Source: Pedobacter sp. Leaf250
Lineage (GTDB): Bacteria; Bacteroidota; Bacteroidia; Sphingobacteriales; Sphingobacteriaceae
Assembly (NCBI RefSeq): GCF_920984735.1
Contig: NZ_CAKLBU010000003.1
Coordinates: 62,001-126,000, forward strand
Length of the DNA stretch: 64,000 bases
Direction of reading: 5' to 3'
The notes under the pieces were generated by a model that was not told the origin of the DNA, made no database searches, and saw only the letters and a list, made by a program, of their open reading frames with translations. The translations under genes and the position numbers were made by a program. Shown here piece by piece: positions 9,310-18,781 of the stretch. How positions within the stretch are numbered: position 1 is the first letter of the stretch; each line of letters opens with the position of its first letter.

Positions 9310-10287
9310 ATGGCAAAGCAAAAAGTAACATTAAAAGGAATTTGGGGTGTTTTAAAAGCAGCATTTACAGGGTTTAGCGATCATAAGGTGACAAAGCTTA
9401 GTGGCTCACTTGCTTATTATACCGTGTTTTCAATGGCGCCGCTTCTGGTGGTAATTATTTCACTTTGTGGTATTTTTTTGGGTAGGGAAATTGCAGAAGG
9501 TAAGGTATATGATCAACTGGTAGGATTTTTAGGTCGTGAATCTGCGATGTCACTTCAGCAATTAATTAAAAATGCTTATCTCGATAATAAAGGCACCGTT
9601 GCATTAATTATTGGTATTATTACTTTGCTCATTGGTTCAACCACTATTTTTGGCGATATACAAGATTCGATTAATACCATCTGGGGTTTAAAAGCTAAGC
9701 CAAAACGAGGATGGGTAAAAATGCTTCAAAACAGGTTTTTGTCATTCTCTGTTATCATAAGTTTAGGTTTTGTACTGTTGGTTTCATTGGCTGTAACATC
9801 TGTATTGGACGCATTTAGTAGTAGGTTACAGGCCCGCTTTGAAGATGTATCTTTCTACGTATTTTATGTCATTAATCTCATTGTCACTCTCGGAGTTATT
9901 ACACTAATTTTCGGTGTAATTTTTAAAGTATTGCCAGATGCAAGTATTAAATGGAAAGATGTACTGGCCGGTGCCGTAGTAACTGCAGTTTTATTTATGA
10001 TTGGTAAGTTTGGTATATCAGTCTATATAGGAAAAAGTGATGTAGGCGGAACATACGGCGCAACAGGCTCTTTGGTTGTGGTACTACTATGGACATACTA
10101 TTCATCCCTTATTCTCTATTTTGGTGCGGAATTTACAAAAGCTTATGCCGTTGCTTATGGATCGGAAATTTATCCTTCCCATTATGCTGTTACCACAAAA
10201 GAAGTAGAGGTAGAGTCGAGCAGAAAATCCATTCAGGATAACCATCCAGAAATTATTGAGCAGGTGAAAAAGGAAGAAGAGAAATAA
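9310..10287 (+). CDS. YihY/BrkB family inner-membrane protein
   Basis: 325 residues with about six membrane helices and the family signatures KLSGSLAYYTVFSMAPLL near the N-terminus and GATGSLVVVLLWTYYSSLI followed by YFGAEFTKAYA near the C-terminus. A charged tail (about 275-325) is rich in E and K. The former annotation as ribonuclease BN was a misnomer for this family; a transport or envelope role is likely but unproven. It is followed by a pair of palindromic repeats. Confidence 0.9.
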   Translation: MAKQKVTLKGIWGVLKAAFTGFSDHKVTKLSGSLAYYTVFSMAPLLVVIISLCGIFLGREIAEGKVYDQLVGFLGRESAMSLQQLIKNAYLDNKGTVALIIGIITLLIGSTTIFGDIQDSINTIWGLKAKPKRGWVKMLQNRFLSFSVIISLGFVLLVSLAVTSVLDAFSSRLQARFEDVSFYVFYVINLIVTLGVITLIFGVIFKVLPDASIKWKDVLAGAVVTAVLFMIGKFGISVYIGKSDVGGTYGATGSLVVVLLWTYYSSLILYFGAEFTKAYAVAYGSEIYPSHYAVTTKEVEVESSRKSIQDNHPEIIEQVKKEEEK

Positions 10288-10347
10288 TTAAGCGACTTAA
10301 GAATTCTAAAAAGAAATTAAAATGAAGTTTTCACTTTAGCTTCTTCA

Positions 10348-10394
10348 GACTTACGAAGTTTTGAAGGGATACGAGGGAGGAAACTTCGTAAGTC
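10348..10394 (+). repeat. REP-like palindrome, copy 2 of 3
   Basis: GACTTACGAAGTTT (10348-10361) and AAACTTCGTAAGTC (10381-10394) form a perfect 14-bp stem with a purine-rich loop (GAAGGGATACGAGGGAG). It is preceded by TTAGCTTCTTCA, which is also found, slightly changed, before copy 3. Confidence 0.8.
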
Positions 10395-10438
10395 TTTAAA
10401 AAAAGAAAATTGAACGAAAATTCACCTGAGCTTCTTCA

Positions 10439-10485
10439 GACTTGCGAAGTTTTGAAGGGATGCGAGAGGGGAAACTTCGTCAGTC
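10439..10485 (+). repeat. REP-like palindrome, copy 3 of 3
   Basis: GACTTGCGAAGTTT (10439-10452) with AAACTTCGTCAGTC (10472-10485) and a nearly identical loop. It sits 91 bases downstream of copy 2 in the same orientation, making a tandem double hairpin between two convergent genes. The 10288-10554 gap holds nothing else recognisable. Confidence 0.8.
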
Positions 10486-10554
10486 TTTAATTTATAGAAA
10501 GATTAAGATTATTTTCAACTGCTCAAAAAGCCATCAAACTTCTTAGAATACATT

Positions 10555-10977
10555 TTATTCTCCCCAGGCAGTAACAATTAATCTCCTTTGTCCTCCATAA
10601 TTGCGATGTTCACAAAGATAAATTCCTTGCCAGGTGCCTAATGCTAAACGTCCATTTCTTATCGGAATGGTAACCGAACTTCCTAAAAGCGCAGCCTTTA
10701 AATGCGCAGGCATATCATCCGATCCTTCGTAATCATGTTCATAATCAGGATCGTTTTCTCTAACAGTTTTATTGAAAAACATTTCAAAATCTACTCTAAC
10801 CGTAGGATCGGCGTTTTCATTAATGGTTAATGATGCGGATGTATGTTGAATAAAAACCTGACAGATCCCAGCCTTCATCGATTTAATTTCCGGCAAAACG
10901 TTTTCGATTTCCGCTGTAATGATGTGAAACCCACGTTTTCTTTCTCTTAACGATAATGTTTGCTGATAAATCTTCAT
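10555..10977 (-). CDS. YjbQ/UPF0047 family protein
   Basis: 140 residues, the normal family length. Hallmarks are QHTSASLTINENADP and GRLALGTWQGIYLCEHR, including the conserved histidine and arginine of the UPF0047 fold. Members are annotated as secondary thiamine-phosphate synthases because some have that side activity; the physiological role is uncertain. It lies 8 bases downstream of the M23 peptidase gene on the same strand and is probably co-transcribed with it. Confidence 0.9.
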   Translation of the reverse strand: MKIYQQTLSLRERKRGFHIITAEIENVLPEIKSMKAGICQVFIQHTSASLTINENADPTVRVDFEMFFNKTVRENDPDYEHDYEGSDDMPAHLKAALLGSSVTIPIRNGRLALGTWQGIYLCEHRNYGGQRRLIVTAWGE

Positions 10978-10985
10978 ATCTAAAA

Positions 10986-12299
10986 TTACTTAATAATCCA
11001 ACCCACCTGCGAATTTTCATCGCTGATTAATTGATAATTATTAAAATTGCCTAAAACACTAACTGTCTCGCCGGCTTTTAAATTCAGCTTTACAGCAGCT
11101 AAGCTATCGGGTTGATCAAATACTTTCTGCTGAATAAGTTTAATTTTGAGCCTTTGTAGCGGTTTAGTAGTTTGTACCAGTTCATTACTGTTGATAAATC
11201 CGGTGTTGCCATCTGGCAACTCAGCTTTATAAAAATTGCCCGTAGCAGCACTAATATTTATAACTGTTCCGGCATTTAATGTAGTAATAGCATCAGCTTT
11301 ATTTTGGGGTAAATTGTATAGCGTGGTTTTGGAAACAGTTCTTAACGTTTTATTTAGATTGGAAATTGATGCATTGATTTTAGAAGGTATTTTAGTGATA
11401 GGATCGATAAAGGGCAAAGGATTAACGGCGCCACCAAAAGTATAAATACCAAAATGAAGATGTGTAGCAGTAGTTTTTGCGTTACCTGTATTGCCCATTA
11501 AACCAACTGTATCGCCTAATTTTACCTCTTGACCTTCCGTAGCAACCTGCTCATCCAAATGCGCATAATATAAAGTATAATCTTTCCCACTCGGCCTCAA
11601 CCAAACTACCTTTCCACCCAAATTATTTTCATTTACCCGGGTAATGGTACCATTCGCACTGGCTAAAACCGGACTTCTTTTCGGTCCGAAAATATCAACC
11701 CCCTCATGTTTTCGGGCATTATTATCTCTGCCATCGCCCCAATAGCTGCCAATGCTTTTGCTTTTTGATGTTGTAGGAAACGCCAGCGACGGTCCGGATG
11801 TGATTTCCAATGTATATTCTACACTTTGCAATAACTCTGGCTGTAATCTGATCAGATAATTTCCTGTATTATCAATTTCATATTGAATGGGATTATTTAA
11901 CGTATCAGCCGAAGCAATACGCTTTGGATTGGTTGGATCTGCGAAAAACCACAGATCTAGATAAAGTGCAGAAGCAGGTGGCTTTTTTACAACATTGATC
12001 GTGATTTTTTGTCCTTTTGTAGCCGAAAACCGATAAGCTGCTGCAGGAACTTTTCCTGCATCGAAATAACCAGTTTCCCGATAAGGTATATTAATGTTTA
12101 GTGCTTTTTGTAAGCTATTGGTAGAAGCGTTGATCCAAGCCAATCCCATAGCAGTTTTATCTAAACCTGCAGTTTCCAGTTTTCGTTTATATTGCTCATG
12201 CGGACTAGCGGCTTTGAAGAGATTTACAGAACCTGATTTGCAGGAAATCGTCATTATTGAAATTATGAAAATTGCAACGATGAAATGCGCTTTAACCAT
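10986..12299 (-). CDS. M23-family peptidase lipoprotein with SH3-like repeats
   Basis: 437 residues from the ATG at 12299 (a GTG at 12305 is the alternative). The N-terminus MVKAHFIVAIFIISIMTISC ends in a lipobox-type cysteine. A beta-rich domain (about 60-175) precedes the LytM/M23 domain with HEGVDIFGPK and the zinc-site HLHFGIY, then two bacterial SH3-like segments in the C-terminal third. It probably cleaves peptidoglycan cross-links from the outer or inner membrane. It is the middle gene of a minus-strand operon 12745-10555. Confidence 0.88.
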   Translation of the reverse strand: MVKAHFIVAIFIISIMTISCKSGSVNLFKAASPHEQYKRKLETAGLDKTAMGLAWINASTNSLQKALNINIPYRETGYFDAGKVPAAAYRFSATKGQKITINVVKKPPASALYLDLWFFADPTNPKRIASADTLNNPIQYEIDNTGNYLIRLQPELLQSVEYTLEITSGPSLAFPTTSKSKSIGSYWGDGRDNNARKHEGVDIFGPKRSPVLASANGTITRVNENNLGGKVVWLRPSGKDYTLYYAHLDEQVATEGQEVKLGDTVGLMGNTGNAKTTATHLHFGIYTFGGAVNPLPFIDPITKIPSKINASISNLNKTLRTVSKTTLYNLPQNKADAITTLNAGTVINISAATGNFYKAELPDGNTGFINSNELVQTTKPLQRLKIKLIQQKVFDQPDSLAAVKLNLKAGETVSVLGNFNNYQLISDENSQVGWIIK

Positions 12300-12304
12300 A
12301 ATCA

Positions 12305-12745
12305 CTAAGCTTTTTTTAAACGATTGAACACGGCTGCGGTAACCAATCCACCAATTAAATACCAGGCTACAGTAAGCACTTTGGTTTTATCAGTTTTAGT
12401 TACAGGCTCATCATCCAAACCCATTTTTTCGGGAAGTTTGATGGCACCTAAACCGGCAGTTAAGCCTGCAAGTGCTCCTTTCAGATAAATATTTTTACTT
12501 CCAGCCATACCAATGGCGCTATAATAAATGCCATTGCTAATAATGTCTCCCGCTAGAGTCGCTGCATATAGGTTATCACCTGTTGGAGGTTCGAGATCCA
12601 AACTGTTCAAGGAGCGAGTTAACGCTTCTTCTCCCACCAAATCTACTCGTGGCGCATCATTATCAAATCTGCGAACTGTTTCATGTAATATATTCAAGGC
12701 AGTTGCACCGGCAAATCCAGCTAAAATTGCTTTTAAAATTTTCAT
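12305..12745 (-). CDS. Hypothetical glycine-rich membrane-associated protein
   Basis: 146 residues. The N-terminus is hydrophobic (MKILKAILAGFAGATALNIL), there is a small-residue segment near 75-105 (AIGMAGSKNIYLKGALAGLTAGLGA) and a C-terminal helix (VLTVAWYLIGGLVTAAVFNRL). No family is recognised. Its stop lies six bases from the M23 gene start, so the two are likely co-transcribed. Confidence 0.7.
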   Translation of the reverse strand: MKILKAILAGFAGATALNILHETVRRFDNDAPRVDLVGEEALTRSLNSLDLEPPTGDNLYAATLAGDIISNGIYYSAIGMAGSKNIYLKGALAGLTAGLGAIKLPEKMGLDDEPVTKTDKTKVLTVAWYLIGGLVTAAVFNRLKKA

Positions 12746-12768
12746 CTTTGTGTGAGTTATTTCTATGA

Positions 12769-13082
12769 TAATAAAGCCCTACTTAACTATAGGCGATTAT
12801 AGATTTATTGATCCCACTGTGTATCAAATAATGATAATGGTTTCGTAATAATAAAAGCAGGGAAGAGGTGGAATTGTTTTGAAAAGAGTTGTTTAAAGTT
12901 ATTTCTATACAAATCTTTTTAAAGTAGCGATACCGAAACATTGACAAATAATAGCCAAAACCTACCAAATATTACCCCAACTCTTACGAATTGTAATCGC
13001 CTCAAATTTGTCAGTTAAAGATTGATAAATTCGTTAGGATGCACGAATCTGAATTGGCGTGCCGGTACATTAATTTTTGGCT
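12769..13082. other. Intergenic region between divergent units, nothing recognised
   Basis: About 310 bases between the divergent genes at 12745 and 13083. The short minus-strand open frame here has no protein-like character. Promoters for both units must lie here, but I see no convincing box. Confidence 0.5.
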
Positions 13083-15182
13083 ATGAAAATCAATAAATAT
13101 TTAGTTTTTCTTACAATTATCTGTTTTAGTTCATGTATGGCGCAATCAAAAAAAGATTTGCTTGAAAAGATAGACGATGATATTAACAGCTTAAAAACTT
13201 TGATAAAGCTCAGTGATACCAGGATCATGATTACCGCTGGCACTACTGAAAAATTTTCTCCTGATAAGGAAAGCAATTTCGAAGCAGATAATACGAAAAT
13301 GTTTAGTGATAGTGTTTTAAACCGCTTTTTCAAAAACTTAAAAGTAAGCACGAGTTTACAATATCCCTATAATATGATTTCATTGGATAAAGATGAATTC
13401 GATTTGCTGAAGTTGATGGGAGAGGAGAGTAATTATTTTATGCATAATGCAGATATGGAGCCGGTTTATATGCCTCAAAAATTTAATTTTTTAGATGGAA
13501 CTGAAACCACTAATGGTTATTTAAATCGCGACAGCATAGCCAGAAAGCATACCAAAAAAGAAAAAGAAAAAGGCGAAGATTACGAATTTGTTGATGAATC
13601 GGGAATGAATACCCTGGAGAAATACATCTACAAAGGCAGTAGTTTTAACGAAAATATCGCATTAATGTCGCCTAAGCCAATTCGAAGTATAGATTATAAA
13701 ATCAGTTTGCCTTTGGCAAGCAAAACTTTATATCAAGTTAGCGCTTCAAACCCGCAGGTTAAAACACCTTACGGAATCATTAGGCTGGATACCATTGTGG
13801 GCAATAAAGTGCATTGCAGTTTGCCCGATGTAGAAAACGATCGCGATATTAAAATAAAAGCTTATTACAAGGACGGCCGGATTTTATCACAAAAAGGAAG
13901 CAGCAGCAATACAGAAGTTACTCCTGCCAAGAGAAAACTTTATGAAGATTACATCAAAATATTGGAGAAAGCAAAAGATAGAGTTAAAAACGATGAAATT
14001 AAAACTGATAAAGATTTAGAGAAATGGTTGAAGGCAAATGCGCCCGCTGCTTTAGCTGATGATGAAAAAGGAAACCGCAAATTAGTAATCTACACCTTTG
14101 CAGGTCCGGTAAGCAGTGTTGCTTTTTCTGTTAGTGATAGCATTCCACAGATAAAAAATTTCAATGTAAACTACAGTTTCGATTACAACGATGATGATGG
14201 GAACTATTTTCTGGCGATGGATTTTGCAAAGCAAAAATCTGGCTTTTTGAATAAAGAAGGTAAGTGGATTGTTCAGCCGCAGTTTAATGAACATTTCCGT
14301 AGACTTAACCGTAGTTTTTATTGGGATCAATATGATGATGTTGATAATACTTATTGGCTAAACCGCCAAACCAATACTGTTCAAAAAGTGGCTTATAAAA
14401 TTGATGATCCAAAAATTTTTGATGCTAAATATGTGAAAATTGAACCTCGTGTAAACGGCTTAAATGGTATTGTTGATGCCACAACAGGTAAAATAGTTTT
14501 GCCAATGGAATACGATAACCTGAAGTTTAAAGGAGGCAAATACTGGTGGGGAATAAAAGATGACAACGAGGGTGTTTACGATAGAAATTTCAAATTGATT
14601 TTGCCATTTAAATATGATAATATTGATATAGATGGAGATTATTTTAAGGTAAAAGAAAATGATCAGGAGAACATTTTTGATGCAAGTGGAAAAAATCTTA
14701 CGCAAAATAAGTATAAAAATATCGAAGGTACTTTTCACGATGGTTTACTTCTGATTAGAAAGATGGAGGATAAAAATAAACATGTTGTAAGCGGTTACGT
14801 TTATGTAGATAAGCTGAATAATGTTAAAATAAATGCTACGGCTAAGGGATACGAAGACCCGGAGCCATTTAGTGAAGGTTTGGCACTCGTGGAAAATGCC
14901 AGTGGCGATAAAGGATTTATAAATACCGCGGGCAATTTGGCCATTCCATTTAAGTATAAATATGCCTATAGTTTTTATCCAACTTCTAAGCTCGCTTTAG
15001 TACAGCTTAAAAACAATTCGTATGTTTTAATAAATAAAAAAGGCGTTGTCGTGAAAAATCTTTACGGAGAATATTACAGCCAAGATTATGATGAAGATAA
15101 AAATAGTTGGAGGCTAAAATTTAGAGATAATCTGGTGTATAACGAATTTGGTAAGGAGCTTACTGGTACCGAAAAATGGTAA
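13083..15182 (+). CDS. Secreted WG-repeat protein
   Basis: 699 residues from the ATG at 13083 (a TTG two codons earlier is less likely). The signal peptide ends near SCMAQS (residue 20). Residues about 20-350 form an unrecognised alpha/beta region; from about 380 to the end there are WG-type repeats of the form GFLNKEGKWIVQPQFN, with later copies at GIVDATTGKIVLPMEYD, GVYDRNFKLILPFKYD and GFINTAGNLAIPFKYK. WG repeats are thought to be binding modules on secreted proteins. It heads a block of secreted unknowns (13083-18611) on the same strand. Confidence 0.85.
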   Translation: MKINKYLVFLTIICFSSCMAQSKKDLLEKIDDDINSLKTLIKLSDTRIMITAGTTEKFSPDKESNFEADNTKMFSDSVLNRFFKNLKVSTSLQYPYNMISLDKDEFDLLKLMGEESNYFMHNADMEPVYMPQKFNFLDGTETTNGYLNRDSIARKHTKKEKEKGEDYEFVDESGMNTLEKYIYKGSSFNENIALMSPKPIRSIDYKISLPLASKTLYQVSASNPQVKTPYGIIRLDTIVGNKVHCSLPDVENDRDIKIKAYYKDGRILSQKGSSSNTEVTPAKRKLYEDYIKILEKAKDRVKNDEIKTDKDLEKWLKANAPAALADDEKGNRKLVIYTFAGPVSSVAFSVSDSIPQIKNFNVNYSFDYNDDDGNYFLAMDFAKQKSGFLNKEGKWIVQPQFNEHFRRLNRSFYWDQYDDVDNTYWLNRQTNTVQKVAYKIDDPKIFDAKYVKIEPRVNGLNGIVDATTGKIVLPMEYDNLKFKGGKYWWGIKDDNEGVYDRNFKLILPFKYDNIDIDGDYFKVKENDQENIFDASGKNLTQNKYKNIEGTFHDGLLLIRKMEDKNKHVVSGYVYVDKLNNVKINATAKGYEDPEPFSEGLALVENASGDKGFINTAGNLAIPFKYKYAYSFYPTSKLALVQLKNNSYVLINKKGVVVKNLYGEYYSQDYDEDKNSWRLKFRDNLVYNEFGKELTGTEKW

Positions 15183-15208
15183 TCTTAAAATTTTTGGAGG
15201 GAAGTAAA

Positions 15209-16051
15209 ATGAACAAAACGGTAAAAATTATTTTGTCTTTACTAATGCTTATCGTTGGCAAAACCTATGCACAACCCTATACTTTACAATCTGTTGGCAT
15301 TGCTAAATCTTTTTCATTAGATATTTATTTTGGAGATAAGGGTAAAGGTGCATTTGTAAAATATCATGGGCAAAAGGCAATCATAGCCTTACGGATTAAA
15401 AACTATAGCGCCGACAATAGCGGAAGAACCGACGGACAACCCGATTTAAAAACTTATGTTTGGGATGAGCTTGTTGATGGTAAAATTAATGGCACTTATG
15501 GATTAACACAGGATATCAATAGTTTGAAAAATATTTGGTATGTCCGTAAAAAAGATGGAAAACGCTTTAAACTACAAGAGATAGATAGCAAAGGTTCAAA
15601 AGGAAATAATCAGTATTTATTACATGGAGCCTTGATTAGTTTTAATCATTTTGATGATCACCAATTGAGTATTAAATATGCGGATGGAAAATTTTTTAAT
15701 GCAGGTTTGCCTGATTTTGATTCGCCAAATGCGGTAAGACAAAGCACAATAGCTGATTATAATTTTGATGGTTATGATGATCTTGCCTTTTCAATTCCCG
15801 ATGCCGGAATGGGTGTGTATAGGGAATTCAGCATTTTTCTGTTCAACCCACTAAGCAAACATTTTGATAGATTGGCAAACCCAGATTTTGGCAAATCCAA
15901 ATGTGCCAGCCTTTGCGATGTAACCTTAGATCCAAAAAAGAAGTTGATGTTTACAGCTTGTCGCGGTGGTGCCCGTTGGTGGCAGGATGTATACCGTTAT
16001 ACATCAGCAAATAAGTTGGTTTGGGTTCGCTCAAAAGAAATGGATCAATAG
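15209..16051 (+). CDS. Secreted XAC2610-like protein
   Basis: 280 residues from the ATG at 15209; the signal peptide is MNKTVKIILSLLMLIVGKTYA. The C-terminal half has an FG-GAP-like segment (DYNFDGYDDLAFSIPDAG) and the ending SKCASLCDVTLD...CRGGARWWQDVYRY resembles the XAC2610-related family. Three cysteines near the C-terminus suggest a disulphide in the periplasm. It is 26 bases after the WG-repeat gene and likely in the same operon. Function unknown. Confidence 0.65.
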   Translation: MNKTVKIILSLLMLIVGKTYAQPYTLQSVGIAKSFSLDIYFGDKGKGAFVKYHGQKAIIALRIKNYSADNSGRTDGQPDLKTYVWDELVDGKINGTYGLTQDINSLKNIWYVRKKDGKRFKLQEIDSKGSKGNNQYLLHGALISFNHFDDHQLSIKYADGKFFNAGLPDFDSPNAVRQSTIADYNFDGYDDLAFSIPDAGMGVYREFSIFLFNPLSKHFDRLANPDFGKSKCASLCDVTLDPKKKLMFTACRGGARWWQDVYRYTSANKLVWVRSKEMDQ

Positions 16052-16060
16052 AAAATTAAG

Positions 16061-17533
16061 ATGAAAATGATCAATCAAAATATTAAAAATATACTGTTGC
16101 CGATCTTTGCAGTTTTTATTGTGGGAAGTGTTTCGGCACAAAAGAAAGTTGTTAAAAAACCTCTGACTAAACCTAAAAATTATGTAGGGCCGCCTCCTCC
16201 CATTGTGAAACTAATCACAGAGCCTGCTCCGCCATCAATTTCTATTATCGAAAGTAAGGCTATCGGAAATCCCGCTCCACCAATGATATCCGTTTCGCCA
16301 CAAGAGGCCAAATACAAAAGAGAAAAAATATGTACAGATTGTGATACTTTGGTATTGGAACCTGGAAAACCCCACATGGTGATTTACGATGTTAAATGGA
16401 TGGCAGACCGCGAAAGTAGAAGCTACCGGAAACAACCAACCAAAAATGATTTAATTACAGATTATTACGGCATGCGTGGTTTGGTTAAAAGAGAATGGGA
16501 TGAATTGTAACAAAATTTTCCTGCTAATGAGATAAACTATCATCATGTTTACCGAAATACTTTCATTAAAATACCAAATGATGTGAAGCAAAATTTAAGC
16601 CTACTAAATAGACAGGAGCGCCATGAAGGTTATTTATACTGGAATGGAAAACCAGATTCAAGGATTATACAAGGCACAAAAATGGCGATGCTCACAGAAA
16701 AAATTGCAAAGGCTCTTGGTGCTACCAAAACTTCATCTTATTATGCAAGCTTTAAAAAAGATAGTTTAACTGTCGAAAAACTAATGCAAACCACTCGTGC
16801 TGATGAAACCATTCAGCCAAATATGAATGGTTTCTTACAAAAAGAAATTTTAGGTGAGTATATTTTGCCTTTTCAATTTATGGATTTAAAGAATGTAAGT
16901 AGCATTACCTTGAAACCTAATGGAAAAGAAGAATTAACCTTTAAGTTTAATAAATCAGGGCAATTGGTTGAATATATAGATGGCAAAGATGAGCATCAAA
17001 TTATCACTTATAAAGACAATCTTCCATTGAATATTTCCAGAGATGGAAAACTTAAAATACACTTATTTTATCAGGGAAACGTGGTATCAGTAAAAGACGA
17101 TTATAGCCTTGAAAGTTATGAATTAATTGGAAAATTGTTTCTGGAATCTGCCAGATATTCAATTGAAAAAAGTGATTATGAAGAACTGAAAATCAAAGGT
17201 GAACGGGAATACAAAATTTTTCAGCGTAACGGCCAAACTTGTCTGGATTACAGCTCTGAAGATAAAGCAGCAAGCATTTGTTATAGCAATAACCAATGGA
17301 TTTTACCAATAACCATGACCGAAACTTATGGTGGTGATTCTCAAACGAAGACGCTCTCCATTAATGCAGCCGGAGCATTAGAAGTAGAAAATGCGAATAA
17401 ATATAAGTCATCTAAAATGATTTATAAATTAGAAAATGGTATCATTAAAACCTTTCATAGCACTCAAAAACGAGGCGAGAATGAGTATGCTGAACCAAAG
17501 GCCATTCAGGTAATTTATACTTTTTTTAAATAG
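16061..17533 (+). pseudogene. Secreted protein gene interrupted by one in-frame TAA (16508-16510)
   Basis: The signal peptide (MKMINQNIKNILLPIFAVFI, ending VSAQ) and a proline-rich segment (PPPPIV, PAPP) are followed by a conserved-looking region that stops at TAA 16508. The same frame then continues without another stop to 17533. The codons between the stop and the next possible start, GTG 16583, also read as plausible protein (NEINYHHVYRNTFIK). The simplest reading is one gene of about 490 codons broken by a single nonsense change or a sequencing error. The downstream piece alone lacks a signal peptide. No known family is recognised; it is very likely an outer-membrane or periplasmic protein. 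Confidence 0.75.
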
Positions 17534-17552
17534 ATTTTTGTTTGATCAATAG

Positions 17553-18611
17553 ATGAAAAAAATGTGGATATGGATCGGTATTATAATGGTAGTTTACTTA
17601 GTGGTCCTCCTGTTTTATCCATTCGATAAGTTGGTTATAGATCGGAATAAAGAACCATTGGGAACAAAATATGCAGCCTTCCAGGAGGTTAACGAGCAAT
17701 ATCGCTCTTCAGTTTTTAATGTTGATCTGGTGGCTCGTGTAGTCGTGTCAAGTGCAGCATCTCCCAATCCCATTCGAATTTTTACATCGGTCAATAATCA
17801 GTTGATTATCGATTGCGATGCAAAGGTTGATGAAGAAACAAAACACGATAACCGATACTATAAGCTAAACAAAACCGGACAGGTAATAGACTCTATTTAC
17901 CTCGCTTATGATGGTTATTGGGGCAATTTTATTGAGGATTTTATTGTTTACACAAGCGATAAAGGTGCACACTACAGCACATGGCCACTTAATGGCGATA
18001 CCACAAAACATGAGGTAACTCAACTTAATAGTGATTTAACCTGGAGTGAAGAAAAGGTTGATGAAAAAATTAAAAGCATAAAAGCGAATGCGCTTTATTA
18101 CTTTTTCAGTTCAGCAGTAAATAATGATGTTTGGTATCGTCGAGCATATTTCTATCAGGATAAAAAATGGCAAATGTTATTGCAAAAAATGCCAGGATAT
18201 GTAAATGTATCAGATGAAGAGGGGCCATTTAGATACCGAAAAGATGTTTTTAGAAGTGGTGAAGTAGATTTTCAGATTCCTAAAGATGTTAAACTTTTAT
18301 ATTTTTATCCAGAGGAAAAAATTAAATATTCTCATATTATAGGTGGTGGCGATGGAGGATTCAGTGTTTATAATTGGCGTGGGAAAGGGTTTTTTACAAC
18401 CAAAGTTGCTGGAAAGGATTTTGATTTTATGGTTTCGAAATTGGTGGTGGAAAAAGAAAAACACAATGGTTTTAAGCCCAGTTTGTTCATTGTAGAAGAA
18501 CCTGGATATGCTTCAGATCTTTTTAATCCAGCTTTTTATCATTCTCCAAATGGTTTTAGCTTTTATTCGCCAAGCGCCAAAGAATTGTATCTGATTAAAA
18601 TCAGGCGATAA
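17553..18611 (+). CDS. Membrane-anchored protein of unknown function
   Basis: 352 residues. One N-terminal helix (MWIWIGIIMVVYLVVLLFYP) is followed by a large beta-rich soluble domain, probably a periplasmic propeller-like fold judging from the repeated aromatic strands. No recognised family. It starts 19 bases after the interrupted gene and is the last gene of the 13083-18611 block. Confidence 0.7.
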   Translation: MKKMWIWIGIIMVVYLVVLLFYPFDKLVIDRNKEPLGTKYAAFQEVNEQYRSSVFNVDLVARVVVSSAASPNPIRIFTSVNNQLIIDCDAKVDEETKHDNRYYKLNKTGQVIDSIYLAYDGYWGNFIEDFIVYTSDKGAHYSTWPLNGDTTKHEVTQLNSDLTWSEEKVDEKIKSIKANALYYFFSSAVNNDVWYRRAYFYQDKKWQMLLQKMPGYVNVSDEEGPFRYRKDVFRSGEVDFQIPKDVKLLYFYPEEKIKYSHIIGGGDGGFSVYNWRGKGFFTTKVAGKDFDFMVSKLVVEKEKHNGFKPSLFIVEEPGYASDLFNPAFYHSPNGFSFYSPSAKELYLIKIRR

Positions 18612-18781
18612 AATGGAGAGTGTTTTTATAAGCTAAATAATCAGATATAGAATCGGTGATTAAATTAACAAAATTTTTATACCAAGCCATTTATATTATC
18701 TTTGGCTTACAAACAAACGCTAATTTCTGCTTCGGCAATCCTAGGCTTTAAGCATGAAATATCATTATTAAATTTAAATTC

